Source: Ridgeia piscesae
Taxonomy: Eukaryota > Annelida > Polychaeta > Sabellida > Siboglinidae
Assembly (NCBI GenBank): GCA_025642075.2
Contig: JAODUO010000630.1
Coordinates: forward strand, 158,501 to 222,500
DNA length: 64,000 nucleotides
Reading direction: 5' to 3'
Position numbers and translations under genes: made by a program. Shown one piece after another: positions 23,300-38,327 of the stretch (position 1 is the first letter of the stretch; the number at the start of each line of letters is the position of its first letter). The notes beneath the pieces were generated by a model. It saw nothing but the letters and a program-made list of their open reading frames with translations, ran no database searches and was not told the origin of the DNA.

Positions 23300-25390
23300 A
23301 ACACACAAAAAACATCCGTATCCTGTGGGTGTGATTCGGAAGACAGAAACGACGAGTTAATGAAATGTACTGAAGAAAGTTGATACAGCTGATGATAGAT
23401 GATGTAAATGCTAGTTTCATTTGTTGGCTGGCATTATGTGAGTTCCGAATGAAGTTGCACAATTGATTAAAAACTGTTTCATTGTTTGTGTCAATCGATT
23501 CTCAATGCTAACCATTAAAATATGGTCTGTAAACTTTAATATGCTTTAACATAATGTACCATTTTCTGCATGTTCAATTAAGCCATGTTTATGTTTATGG
23601 TACATGTATGCAACTTATTAATCAAACCTTAATCCTAACACTATTATTGTTTTAACCACCAACTAAGGAGATTTTTCTAGTTTTTATTTGTTGACCAATT
23701 CATTCTTTATTCAAGCACTGACAACATGACAGTCACCAACTATAACAAACAGTCACCAAATGTTTTATGCAAAGATTGTTTTGGTTATAATTAAATGTGC
23801 ATTAATTAAATGCAAACATTTGAAGAAAAACTACCATCAAAAGGCAGTTCTAAAACAGAAAGTCAGGCAGAAAAAACTCCAGCAACAATACAAAATAGCT
23901 GCCAAAATATACGGTCGGTGACACGAATGTCATTTATGTAACATTGGAGTCACTGGGGACATTGTCCAAGTCAACTGGTGACACTGGCCAGGCTCACACC
24001 TGTGTCACAACTGACATTTTTACGGCTATAAGATTGTGATTAATAAATTAATATCCATAAAAGGTGGGCAATAATGTCCATAATATCATTCAATGGAAGA
24101 CCATTAATCTTATGTGCTGCTCATCACCGACAGCTTTCAGTGCAGTTTCCAGCAAGTCTATCGCTTTCTAGCACCTCGGTTCACATGAAGTTGATCATAA
24201 CAGGGTATTATACTGAGTCACAGCAAGTTGTTGATGAACCAACTGGGCCAGTTTTCTTAACATAATTTTCACTGACATTTATGAACATAAAAGATGCACT
24301 ACAGTGCACGTGTTGTCGGCAATCTGCATGCAATAGACCCACAAATCATACAGACTGTTTACTATTACAGTGTTCACCCGTGACACTGTCATGGAGTGTG
24401 ATGTAGGACGATAGCCAAGATTGATATCAAAATATGATCGTGTTCATACATGATCGTAACTGATTGCATACTACATCAACAGTATAACGGTATTGATCGT
24501 AATCGATCTATGTCATCGACTATCATCTAAGGAATGATTTTATGGTTATAATTACTTGTTTACACCAATGAAACAATGAACCTTGTGTACCATGGTCACA
24601 GTGTGGTGTAATATTTTGATATTTTAACTCATTCCCAGTGGTGCACTCTGGTGAAGAGACTAAGTACTACTCTATTTTCAAAGGCAGCAAAAAGCATACC
24701 ATGTCAAAAAATTTCATTGCTAACATCTTTGTTACATTTCAAATTTATAGAGTGAGCACAGTTCATAAGACAGTCATAAAATAGTGTAAAATAATAAACT
24801 AAGTTAAACAAACCGAAAAAGATACTATAGAAAACTACTAAATATCACATAAGTAACTCATAAAAGATCACTTACAGCAGATATTTTACTGGAAATACTA
24901 ATTACCATACATATGTATAGAAAATAACATAATGATAATGGAATGACTATAATCAAACTCATAGTTATGATTACTACTAAAACCTATGAACTAAAGTTCC
25001 AGATAATGTAGATGCTTTAGACGTTTGTTACCATCGTTACTTTGAGGTTTTCCAACTGTACCTGTTGCAAAATCAAGCTCGTGTTTAAAAGCCTCTGTGT
25101 AGCATCTGTGATAGGCAAAGATCACTTTACTGATGACACTGCAAGGTGGTTCAAAAGCACATTATCTCCCCACAATGCAAGATGACACCTGACATTATTG
25201 GCATTGACAACATCTGTCACTAAGTGTCATAATGACGCGCGACATGACACAGGTGTTAAAATAGAGCCAGGGTCCATTACGTCAACCTGGTCTACTTATT
25301 TGGGCAAATTATCAATTAGCTTGGTTTGAAGAGAGAATACTGAATGGAGGCAAAGTAACATGTGGTTGCATAACATGGGCGGTACTGTCA
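23300..25390. other. Non-coding stretch
   Basis: AT-rich sequence upstream of the serine-rich gene. I see no reading frame, RNA gene or recognisable mobile element here. Confidence 0.6.
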
Positions 25391-25455
25391 GGCATGGTAC
25401 TGGCATAGTACTGGCATGGTATTGGCATGGTACTGGCATGGTATTGGCATGGCAT
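25391..25455 (+). repeat. 11-bp tandem repeat, about six units
   Basis: Units of the type GGCATGGTACT (ending ACT or ATT) repeat about six times with one or two changes each. Looser GGCAT words continue to about 25,480. It sits just before the long (TG)n tract. Confidence 0.9.
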
Positions 25456-25589
25456 AGGTGGCATTGCATGGTCATGCCAAGTATAGTGTGGAAGGGCACT
25501 GATGGTTGGTACTACCAACTTGTGAGCATGGTATGGCTTGACACGAGTGGGAGTGTCATGGCACCAGTAGTGGTAGTGCCAAGTATGTG

Positions 25590-26645
<1,056 letters not shown>

Positions 26646-29600
26646 CAGTGATAAACATAAACTGGACAAATGAAGAAACATGAATAGCAAAAGACCCTCT
26701 CTGTCAACACCAACACACAGACCCAAAATGACAAGTGACAATATGTGACACTCAGTGAGTATACCACACTACATGACAGCCTGTACACCCGTCAACAAGT
26801 CATGTGTCACCAATCGCTATGACAACGGTGACAGTAACTAGAGATAGGTACACCAAGGCCAAGTCTCTAGTGCACGGCCCACACCACCAGTCCAAGACTT
26901 GTCACGTCATGTCAACTTTGTGTCACATATGTGTGCATATGATCATTTGACAAGCAGTGTGGTGTCATCACTTTTTGCCAGCGCATGAAAAAGTGTCCAT
27001 ATTGACGGGAGAAAGTGGGTAGATGTACACAAACTGCCACTAGTGCCAATGCTGACAGGGAAAATTGGGTAGACAAATTTTACTATGTGGTGACAGGGAT
27101 CATACCCATCAAGGATGTAGACACTTCTGCTCAAGGAGGTTAGGTGGGTTGAGGGTTTATGAAGGAGGGAGGGAGATGTTTACCCTCTGGCGGAGCAAAC
27201 ACTCGATTCAACACAATACTCAAAATCACATCTTTTGAACACTGCTTTTCAACAAGACATGCCCAGATACTTGCCACACGAACAGGCATTGAATGACACA
27301 ATATGAATCATGAGAAGATCTGACCACATCTATCATAAGAGACACAATGGGAGCGGAGGGGAGGGGAGGGTAATACCTTCTTTAATGTCTCAAACAGATT
27401 TCACCAGTCGGAGCACATTTCTGCATGAGACTGTTGAATAACAATTTTATAATGAGTAAAAGTACAATTAACAAGTACAATGTTTAAAGTCAGTACCCAA
27501 GTACTAATGATTACAAGTACTCAATTGACGGTCCAACCCTGCCATTGAAACTTGAAATACCATGCCATGTATTGTTGGTGGGAACAATCTGGAACTACTG
27601 GACAGTAGTAAGGCATTACCACGGTATATGCTTTTAAACACTGCAAACATATAAAAATAATAATAATAATAATAACTTATACGGCAACAAAAATCCTTTG
27701 AAACCAACTACTCACTAACGGAACATGAATCACGTAGCAAGTAGGTTGCATATTAATGGTCGGCCCATTAAGTTTATTAAATAATTGCTACAGACAATTT
27801 AATTTCCACTAGATCTAGCTTCTGAACGTCACGGTCAGACTCTATGTGTTGCATTTTCATTGAACAACATTTTTCTAAAGTGGGCGCCATATCAACACGG
27901 TGTGTCATCACCTCGGGAAAATACTAATCTGTCCCCACCAATCTCACAGATGTAACCAACCTCCCACGGGGAGACAGGTGCAGGGATGAAGGGTTTAGGA
28001 GGGAACCCTCTACCAGTTGTCAGACTGTATTCCGGTGAATCGAGGCCTCTCGCTGAGAGCAGACAGGTACCAACATCTCGACCAACCGTGATATCTGCCA
28101 ATCGACGTCAGGATAAATCAGAGAAAACCTGCAGTCAGTGATCCCAACCAACCTTCAGGGATCACCTTGCTGTGTGTAGTGCCAACTATTGACATACAGA
28201 GGATCTGAATGAGCTATACCCCGTGTAGAAAGGGGCGTTCAATAGGACACTGAAATCGAGACAACATCTGAACCTGCCGAATTTCTTCGCTTCGTTGTTA
28301 TGTGCGCACACAAACACGAAGGGGGCGGAGTGACGACAGCCAAAAGGCAAACAGGACCAAGTAACACTGACTCTGGGCTTTCAGGTGGGCTGACCGATGG
28401 TGTAGTTTGGTTACAAAGGAATGCTCTTTCAGGACTGGAGGGTAGACTGTCTTACATGCAATGTGATTGTGGTGCTAGATAACATTGTCTACGGTACAAA
28501 ATATACAGTTGTAATTGTTTTGGATGGCAAACTTTATTTAAGTGAATATTCAGGGCATACTCATGCAGACACAGACAGATACACACATACACACGCAACA
28601 CGCATGCATGCACGCATGCACGTACACACACAAGATAAACATTCTTTACATTACTTTAAACCCAAAGTTGAATGAGACCTGTTTTCCACGTCTCCACCAC
28701 ATCCAATATGACTGACGTACTACTATTGCTAGGAATTATTTACAACTGCAAATGGCATGCAAAAAACTTGTCATGGTGGGAGATGAGGGATGAGTGAAAA
28801 CACTGGTGTTGTTAAGTTGTTATTCTGCCAGTTGTCTCAACACATCAGACCCTTGCAACAATCTGCAGCAAAACTTGCCGTGTTTTTGGTTTCTGAAGAA
28901 GACAATCTACACATGCCAAGAAGATGGTAGAATCAAACTGTGACTAAATCTGTTCCCCATATACTATAACAGGGCACAGAGCTCTGTTAGTTAAATTCCC
29001 ATTGGCCGCCATGTTAATGTTTGGTCAGATTATAAGGAAACTGTACCTGATTTGTTTTATTTCAAATTGCTAAAAATCACTACACCAACTACACACTGCA
29101 GATACATCATAGCACTGAATCTACTAGTATGCCTGTCCTATTGTACTCATTTCACTTAACAATTATTTAAAAAAATCTAAAATGACACAATTATTAAGAT
29201 ACTACATTCACATGGGTCACACCAGGAAGTCTGTATTCTGACCCATATAGAGCACACCACACCAGCATGAGGGTCCCAGGCTATTAGAGACATGAATGTC
29301 ACTTCGGGTGGCAAAGAGAAAAGCTGCTCACCGTCTCAAGTGCAACTAGAGCTAGGGTAGAAGGATAATTACAGGCCATGGGAACTAAACACTCTGCCAA
29401 CAAAACTACACCTGCTTCATTGCAAAAACAAAACCACCAGCACCTTAATTGTTACAAGCTAATTGCCATATTGTCATAATGCTCCCAATTTCAATTTCAC
29501 ACAGGGAATGGCAAACGTTGGTGGGGTCAGCTTAAAATCGACAGGATTACTTTACTGTACACAGCCACACAAACCATATACAATCCAGGTAAACGAGTAC

Positions 29601-31800
29601 CACTTGTTTTATTATACTCTATGTATTCAGTTGAAACATGTCACATAATTCAAGGTAGATTACAATGTTTTAAAATACATTTAAAATTAAATTACATAAT
29701 AAACACATGCTGACTGTTTGCTATTATTGAAACTGAAAACACTTCTACTAGATTTAAACAATTGTATCCTGGTTACCTTCACCATCCCTGTTGGACTTAT
29801 CTAGGAATAGTTACTTCCAGATGACGAAACAGCTCTACAGACCATGCACAGACATGTTTGTGTCTTCAGCACATCTTTAAAAAATATACCATTGAATTCA
29901 ACATAAACAACACTGTTTTGCACCTAGATAGCACCACAGATCCCAATGTAAAACCAGTCCGAGCCTGAAAAAAGTATTCCCAAAACACCCACGTTTTCCA
30001 AATCACCTACTTTCACCATTCTCTCGACAAATGGCATTATCTGGTCTATAGACACGGGACACATTGACAACAGCTTGAACACAAAAAGTCACTCACCGCG
30101 TCACGGTTGACTGTCCGAGTGAAGTCATTCATGCACCGAGTGTGTATACATGTGGTAGTTTCCCGCTGTGCTGGAGTATATAGTGGCACTACCAGTGCAT
30201 CAATGATGATATCCACAGCTGCAGTTTGCAATGGCAGATAATAAACAGAAATAAAGCCGCTTTCCAGGCCGTGAGCATGCTAACACTGCCCTGGACTAAG
30301 TCAGTGCCAAGCCTGAGTACTGTACCATGTCCTGCTCAAGCATAAATCCAGCCAAGGCAATGAATGAACCTGCTACTGCTTACAACTGGGCTATACCTGA
30401 TGTCAACTACTCAGTCCATTCATGCAATGCCAGAGGCTCCTGCACCACTGAAAGGGGGGCACACCGCCTGTTCCAGCCCATTGTTTGCTCAGCTTCTGCA
30501 CTGCCACAACCTATCCACCCCCAGAAAAATGAACCGACCCACTTACTCCACAGTGATCACTGCTTTGACCATAGGATGACTCATTCTCACCCAGTTAAGT
30601 AACCTGCTACACCATTTTTCAAAACGCCTGTCTTTTTAGGCGCTATCAAATGCGGCTTTCGCACAGCTGATAGACTCATTAATCAGATTGGTAGAAATTA
30701 TTGTCGTTGTCATGACGATCACACTATCTCCAATGTTGGCTGGCCAGCTCCATTGAAAGCCTTTCAGTTTACCGCATCTGTCATATTCTGATTATCTTTT
30801 TTATTGTGCAACATTTTGCACACCTAATTATCATCTATTTGCAACATTTGCGGTGTAATTTAAGTGTAGAAACTGACAAATCAAATGTAAACATTACGAG
30901 ACGAGATAAAAGCTATTGCGAACACAATTAATTACTGTGACACAAACTTAGATTAAAACATGCACATGTTCTTAATTTTAATGCAGGAAATACATAAATT
31001 AACCCAGTTACTAGTTCATGCAATGTTTTAGGGAAGGTGTATCCAGTGTGTCTCACCACTGAAACTTGCAAACATTTATTTTCTTTGTTTTTTACACCTT
31101 TTGGAGTGACTTTAATTATTTTACAGGTCTTTTGCTTCTACTAATACCTAGGTTGTATGTAGTGGATATACAATGTACTGTTTTGTACACAACATTGGTC
31201 TGTATACCCTTACACATCCACCCCTGCCCCCTAATATTCACCCTTGCAGGGGCGTTGAATGGGGATGGTTATTTTTAACATTGGTATTCCATTATTCTGT
31301 AACCCTGTAACTAAACGTCACCTGTAATTTAAGCGTCGAGTTTCATCCGTGAACTAAAATAGTTTGTTCCTTTACAACAAATGCCTTTGTGACGTAATCA
31401 ACAAAAGTACAGCCAGGAAAGAACGGGTTGTATTTGCAGCAATTTCCAGACACCTTCAGCTATCGGGAGCGAATAAACAGATCTGTGTGTTATGTCTGTG
31501 GTCTATCTAGGAATGTCAGTGTGGTAGCAATGCTCCATTCTCCCCCTCGAGTTCTTTGTCATCTCCTGGGTGTATGAGTGGCTATCAACTTCACTGAGAA
31601 ACACCAGACAGCGTTGCCTGACAAACTGCCCACAAATTTCCAGCCACAGTCAATCAACTCACCACTGTATCGTTGTCAGGGGCGTATCAAACACCTTGAC
31701 AAAACTGGGGCCAACCAAAAATGTTGTGGCATAAGTTGTAAGTAGCAGTTTTTAGTTGCAAGAATGTGGATCATGAAAAAATTCTACCCAAATGCATGGA
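26646..31800. other. Non-coding stretch
   Basis: No defensible gene. It contains a G-run cluster at 27,349-27,370, an (AAT)n piece at about 27,655-27,676, and a mixed CA/CATG/CACG simple repeat at about 28,565-28,640. Otherwise it is featureless AT-rich sequence. Confidence 0.6.
27349..27370 (+). other. G-quadruplex-type motif
   Basis: G-runs of 3, 4, 4 and 3 with loops of 6, 1 and 1 bases on the plus strand. Non-coding context. Confidence 0.65.
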
Positions 31801-31804
31801 TGAA

Positions 31805-34668
31805 GGTTAATGGACAGGGTGTCATGGTGAGGAGAGACATGGAGGTGACAGAGGTTGTGGAGAGGATACAATGGACAGGGTGTCATGGTGAGGAGAGACA
31901 TGGAGGTGACAGAGATTGTGGAGGACACAAAGGACAGGGTGTCATGGTGAGGAAAGACATGGAGGTGACAGAGGTTGTGGAGGAGGACACGATGGACAGG
32001 GTATCATGGTAAGGAAAGACATGGAGGTGACAGAGGTTGTGGAGGAAGACACAATGGACAGGGTATCATGGTAAGGAAAGACATGGAGGTGACAGAGGTT
32101 GTGGAGGATGCAATGGACAGGGTGTCATGGGGAGGAGAGACATGGAGGTGACAGAGGTTGTGGAGGATGCAATGGACAGGGTGTCATGGGGAGGAGAGAC
32201 ATGGAGGTGACAGAGGTTATGGAGAGGATACAATGGACAGGGTGTCATGGTGAGGAGAGGCATGGAGGTGACAGAGGTTGTGGAGGATGCAATGGACAGG
32301 GTGTCATAGTGAAGAGAGACATGGAGGTGACAGAGGTTGTGGAGAGGATACAATGGACAGGGTGTCATGGCGAGGAGAGACATGGAGGTGACAGAGGTTG
32401 TGGAGGATGCAATGGACAGGGTGTCATGGTGAGGAGAGACATGGAGGTGACAGAGGTTATGGAGAGGATACAGTGGACAGGGTGTCATGGTGAGGAGAGA
32501 CATGGAGGTGACAGAGGTTGTGGAGAGGATGACAATGGACAGGGTGTCATGGTGAGGAGAGACATGGAGGTGACAGAGGTTGTGGAGGACACAAAGGACA
32601 GGGTGTCATGTGAGGAGAGACATGGAGGTGACAGAGGTTGTGGAGGAGGACACAATGGACAGGGTGTCATGGTAAGGAAGACATGGAGGTGACAGAGGTT
32701 GTGGAGAGGATGCAATGGACAGGGTGTCATGGTGAGGAGAGACATGGAGGTGACAGAGGTTGTGGAGGAGGATGCAATGAACAGGGTGTCATGGTGAGGA
32801 GAGACATGGAGGTGACAGAGGTTGTGGAGGACACAGATGGACAGGGTGTCATGGTGAGGAGAGACATGGAGGTGACAGAGGTTGTGGAGGAGGATGCAAT
32901 GGACAGGGTATCATGGTGAGGAAAGACATGGTGGTTACAGAGGTTGTGGAGAGGATACAATGGACAGGGTGTCATGGCGAGGAGAGACATGGAGGTGACA
33001 GAGGTTGTGGAGGAGCAATGGACAGGGTTCATGGTGAGGAAGACATGGAGGTGACAGAGGTTGTGGAGGAGGATACATGGACAGGGTTCATGGTGAGGAG
33101 AGACATGGGGTTACAGAGGTTGTGGAGAGGATACAATGGACAGGGTGTCATGATGAGGAGAGACATGGAGGTGACAGAGGTTGTGGAGGACACAAAGGAC
33201 AGGGTGTCATGGTGAGGAGACATGGAGGTGACAGAGGTTGTGGAGGAGGACACGATGGACAGGGTGTCATGGTGAGGAGAGACATGGAGGTGACAGAGGT
33301 TGTGGAGGAGGATGCAATGGACAGGGTGTCATGGTGAGGAGAGACATGGAGGTGACAGAGGTTGTGGAGGAGGATGCAATGAACAGGGTGTCATGGTGAG
33401 GAGAGACATGGAGGTGACAAAGGTTGTGGAGGACACAGAGGACAGGGTGTCATGGTGAGGAGAGACATGGAGGTGACAGAGGTTGTGGAGGAGGACACAA
33501 TGGACAGGGTGTCGTGGTGAGGAGAGACATGGAGATGACAGAGGTTGTGGTGGAGGACACGATGGACAGGGTGTCATGGTGAGGAGAGACATGGAGGTGA
33601 CAGAGGTTGTGGAGGAGGACACGATGGACAGGGTGTCATGGTGAGGAGAGACATGGAGGTGACAGAGGTTGTGGAGGAGGACACAATGGACAGGGTATCA
33701 TGGTGAGGAAAGACATGGAGGTGACAGAGGTTGTGGAGGAGGACACAATGGACAGGGTGTCATGGTGAGGAGAGACATGGAGGTGACAGAGGTTGTGGAG
33801 GAGGCAATGGACAGGGTGTCATGGTGAGGAGAGACATGGAGGTGACAGAGGTTGTGGAGGATGCAATGGACAGGGTGTCATGGTGAGGAGAGACATGGAG
33901 GTGACAGAGGTTGTGGAGGAGGACACAATGGACAGGTGTCATGGTGAGGAGAGACATGGAGGTGACAGAGGTTGTGGAGGATGCAATGGACAGGGTGTCA
34001 TTGTGAGGAGAGACATGGAGGTGACAGAGGTTGTGGAGGAGGACACAATGGACAGGGTGTCATGGTAAGGAGAGACATGGAGGTGACAGAGGTTGTGGAG
34101 GATGCAATGGACAGGGTGTCATGGTGAGGAGAGACATGGAGGTGACAGAGGTTGTGGAGGATGCAATGGACAGGGTGTCATGGTGAGGAGAGACATGGAG
34201 TGACAGAGGTTGTGGAGGAGGACACAATGGACAGGGTGTCATGATGAGGAGAGACATGGAGGTGACAGAGGTTGTGGAGGAGACGCAATGGACAGGGTGT
34301 CATGGTGAGGAGAGACATGGAGGTGACAGAGGTTGTGGAGGAGGACACAATAGACAGGGTGTCATGGTGAGGAGAGACATGGAGATGACAGAGGTTGGAG
34401 GAGGACACAATGGACAGGGTGTCATGATGAGGAGAGACATGGAGATGACAGAGGTTGTGGAGGACACAATGGACAGGGTGTCATGTGAGGAGACATGGTG
34501 ACAGAGGTTTGTAGAGAGTTAAATAGCTAGATGACAGGGTTGTGGGCATGATGTCAGTGAGAGACATGGAGATGACAGAGGTTGTGGAGGAGGACACAAT
34601 GGACAGGGTGTCATGATGAGGTTAGACATGGAGATGACAGAGGTTGTGGAGGACGACCCATTGGTTTA
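31805..34668 (+). repeat. Minisatellite, unit about 62 bp, about 46 copies
   Basis: The unit contains, in order, GGTGTCATGGTGAGGAGAGA, CATGGAGGTGACAGAGG, TTGTGGAGGAGGA and CACAATGGACAG. Variants lose 1-5 bases or swap the GGACACAATGG block for GGATGCAATGG or GGACACAAAGG. Conservation between units is high (mostly single changes), pointing to recent expansion or homogenisation. The last units (34,500-34,668) are broken. The plus strand is strongly purine-rich. Reading frames of up to about 197 codons cross it on both strands only because units lack stops in some frames; their ends coincide with unit-length changes, so I call none of them genes. Confidence 0.97.
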
Positions 34669-35445
34669 GTATTGATGTCTGCTAATTCAGCATTATTATT
34701 GCAAGGTTCTAACACTACTCAATATGATCACACGTAGGAGTAGGATAAAATGACCCACCCATCTAAAAACTGCAGCTTATGGCTGAGAAATATGGAGGTT
34801 GCAATCTTACCTCACCTTCCCCTATATCCTGTTCATTGTTACATTTTACTTTGACAGCTTTTAATTTAAATCTAATACTTTGTTTCAGCTTCATAATACA
34901 CCATTCTAAGGTCACACATCATCATCAATATGTTTATCTTGTATTATACAAGTACAATATATTTAATTACGTTATTTTATTAACATCGTATGTAAATTAA
35001 TTTCTAGCGAACGTTGTCTAGGCATTAATGAAAAAGGGCAGGCCATAAAATACGCACCTAAATAAATGCATGCACATATTTCGTCGCAGCATACAGGAAA
35101 TCGCATAATCACACCCGCCTCTCCCCGGTGGAAACGTATGAAAACCCCAACAAAACCTTATTTATGCAGCACCACTTGTGGTCAGCGTTTGATGTGAATG
35201 CACCCGCTGCCCCTGCTGACCTTCGAGGCACCATAAATTTGCACCTCCCTTTTGAAGATTCAGAATGTTGATGGTTCCTGGAAGAAGTGGGGTCGTGTAC
35301 ATGAAGACAGCGCCATGCCACAGTGGCCATAATCAGGTGATCATTCATGTGGCTTAATTCCTACCTAGGGACAATCATGGTCAGGTTCAGTACATTAACA
35401 CTGCACCTAGCTACAGGGAGCAGACAAGAATCCTGGAAATTATCC

Positions 35446-35612
35446 CCCAATTACCCGAGGCCAGAATGATTCATGCGTATCCGATTCGTCAAAATGTCAA
35501 AAATTTTGTACCGATTTTCCAGGATTCTCAGAGTGCGCACTTAATTCCACATTCATGCATCCTCGATTCGGCAAAATATTTGTCCAATTTTCCAAGATTC
35601 GTTGAGTGCAAA
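35446..35612 (+). repeat. Imperfect tandem duplication, about 85-95 bp units
   Basis: Two adjacent copies share, in order, ATTCATGC, a CGATTCG-CAAAAT block, a TTTTCCA-GATTC block and GAGTGC, with several indels between them. No coding or RNA signal is apparent. Confidence 0.7.
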
Positions 35613-35669
35613 ATTTATCTGTGAACCTATGACCTTTATATATTTACGGGAAAAAGTGAACATGCTGTC

Positions 35670-35716
35670 TACCTGGCATATTTCTTTTATGTAACATAAA
35701 AGAAATATGCCAGGTA
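35670..35716. repeat. Perfect 47-bp palindrome
   Basis: The 23-bp arm starting TACCTGGCATATTTC is followed by a single A and then by its exact reverse complement. Such a short-loop perfect palindrome can extrude as a cruciform. It could also be a hairpin element core or an assembly fold-back. No flanking target duplication was seen. Confidence 0.95.
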
Positions 35717-38146
35717 AACATGTTTATTTCTATTGGTATTTGTGGGTTCCTGCAGAGTTGAAACACTTTTGAAGTTTCGTGAGAAAACAAGTTTTAACTG
35801 CAATAATAAATGTCTGGTAAAACAAGTTTGTCTCCCAAATTTGGATAAAAACGAAAGCTGACCCAAAAGGCGTAGCCGTAGATACGTTTTTGTGTAGGAA
35901 TATGGAAACCTACTTGTACAAACAGTGATGCAATTTATAAAAAAAATTATGCTACTGGAAAATTATTCTAGCAAAACTTGTGAAAAGCTACTCAGTTAGT
36001 AATTATCAGCACCTGGGAGATAATAATATTATTCTCTGTCCTGGGACAGCATTTACTTTAGAAAATAATGAGCTCATTAACTCTAATTACTTTAAAAACA
36101 CATCAAGTTGTCGTAATTGTTTTAAAACTGATTTAGCAATGGGAATTGATAGCAAAACCATTCACCATGATCCAAGAGCAAATCTTTAACAAGAGATATG
36201 AGAGGTTTCTTTATAATTCCATCATTATTTAATGACCTATACAATGTTGATGGCAGTAATTTGATCTTGTTAGCTCATAAAAGTCTGAGTGAAGTGGGCC
36301 GTTGGTACATTAGGTAAATATCACAAAAATGTTCACAAAACCTCAGATAAAATGCAGTCTGTTCAGACATTTTAAACTCATGCAAACAGAAAGTGTGAGA
36401 AATTTTCCCTCACACAGGATTTCATTGTGGGATGTTTTTAATAAGGAAGCAGTAATTAAATATTTGTTGTTAGTAGTGCTGTCTGCTAAATGTCTACTAC
36501 CAGAATTAGGCATGATATGTTATCTATTTCTATATCCTGATGTTAAACAATGTTTGTCAATTTAGCAAGGAAAGCATTTTTCATGTTTCGGGTGCATTAA
36601 ATCATCATTCATTACACATAACATGATATCAGGTTAAACTTAATTGCCTCTCAATCCCCAAAACAAGAGAATAGAACATTTAAAAAATAAAAATAAATAG
36701 TATTTTGCTTAGAAGCAGATTGGGGATGGCCAAATATATGAAATAAATGTGGGAGTTTCATATTGAAAGGTTTGGCAAATGTTACATACAACATAGTTTT
36801 TGTCTACGTCAAAGACCAAGTCAGGCGTTATGCCTGCTAGGGCAACATTTAAATGACTTTACACCAATGTTGCCTGCAATTTGCAATTATTGTGGTCATG
36901 ACAAGCTTCTATTTCATTGTTTATCATACTGTGGTTTTGCAGTTTGTACAATATGCATTTTGGTGAATTGGTGAGTTTTTATTAAGTAATTTAGTGTAAC
37001 TATTTTGGAGAATTAGTAAGTTTTTGTTAAGCAGTCTTTGCAACAAGGTACATGTCAATTCTATACTTATACGTCGGTTCTATCAAATAAAAATAACTAA
37101 AGTTGCTTGTATCGTTTTTTTTAAATTATTGGATTTAAACAAAAAATATTATAATCAATATAAAGTATAGAGTATTTTTATATAAAATACAGCAAAATAT
37201 GACAACTTAGTGGCAAAGGTGACAACACCAGCAGGTAACAATAAAGTAGTAGGTCAGCAAAAAGTGTGATTGAAGGTCATTAGAATGTGTATTTTGAGCC
37301 CTTCAGAAACGGACACTGGTAGGACATAGCACCACAGCAATACGAGCAATCATATCAGAAATATTATCTGGGCCAACCCATATTCCAGTTAGAAACCCTG
37401 CTGCTAAATGACATTTCACGCAGCGCAGTGGATAACATTCGTGTTACAAATCACCAGGAAACACGTACAGGGAAATTTACTGCAGCTAGGGAGAGGCATT
37501 CCAAATGACGTATAATGGCGCACGCGTTATCTCGGGACCACTTCGCGGTTTACTTCCTCAGTCTACAGTTCATTTCTCCCCGATCTTCTCACATTAACAG
37601 CGCATGAGACATCTCAAATTAAGATAGAACTTTCTTGATCTTCCTCAGTCATACTGCAATAGACATACCCATCAGAACCTTGGGGAAATGTAGGGAGACG
37701 TCAGCCGCTGGGAGTTATGTGAGAGTGATGCTCTTATCTAGGCCCTGGTGATTCAACAAACAGCTGTTGAATTTGTTTTTGCTACAGACACCAATAAACT
37801 TGACAATCTTAATGTTTCTTGCAACAAAACCTGCAGTTTCATGGCAGATATATTTTCCCGTTCTGTTCCATGAGATAACCCTGAGTGGGAGGCAGGGTGG
37901 GATCAGTCAGAGGGATGATGTCAGAGGAGGGAGAAGGTGTAGGCTCTGTTAGTGTTACTGTACGGGAGTTGGGGAATGCCAAGTAAAGGTGTTTATAAAA
38001 TTTATTAATCTGATCAGTGTGTCATTATTATAGTGACAAATGGCTTCTTGCATGTATGTGCACATGTATGTAAGTGACGTGTGTGCATTTATGAGTATGA
38101 TGTGCATTTACGTAGATATAAAAATGCTTAATACATGCATTAAAAC

Positions 38147-38327
38147 ACACATGTTCACACATGCTCACCCATACGCACACACACACGCACGACGCACGCA
38201 CGCATGCACGCACGCACGCACGCACGCACGCACATACACACACAGACATACACTAATATGCACACGCACGCGCACGCACACGCGCGCACACGCGCACGCG
38301 CACACTCACACGCACACGCACACACCT
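38147..38327 (+). repeat. CA/CACG compound microsatellite
   Basis: (CACG)n and (CA)n blocks with CATG interruptions. Open frames across it are repeat artefacts. Confidence 0.95.

Noticed and set aside
32066..34501. Many 60-197 codon frames on both strands
   Set aside because: All lie within the 62-bp minisatellite and begin or end where unit length changes. No start context or non-repeat coding sequence.
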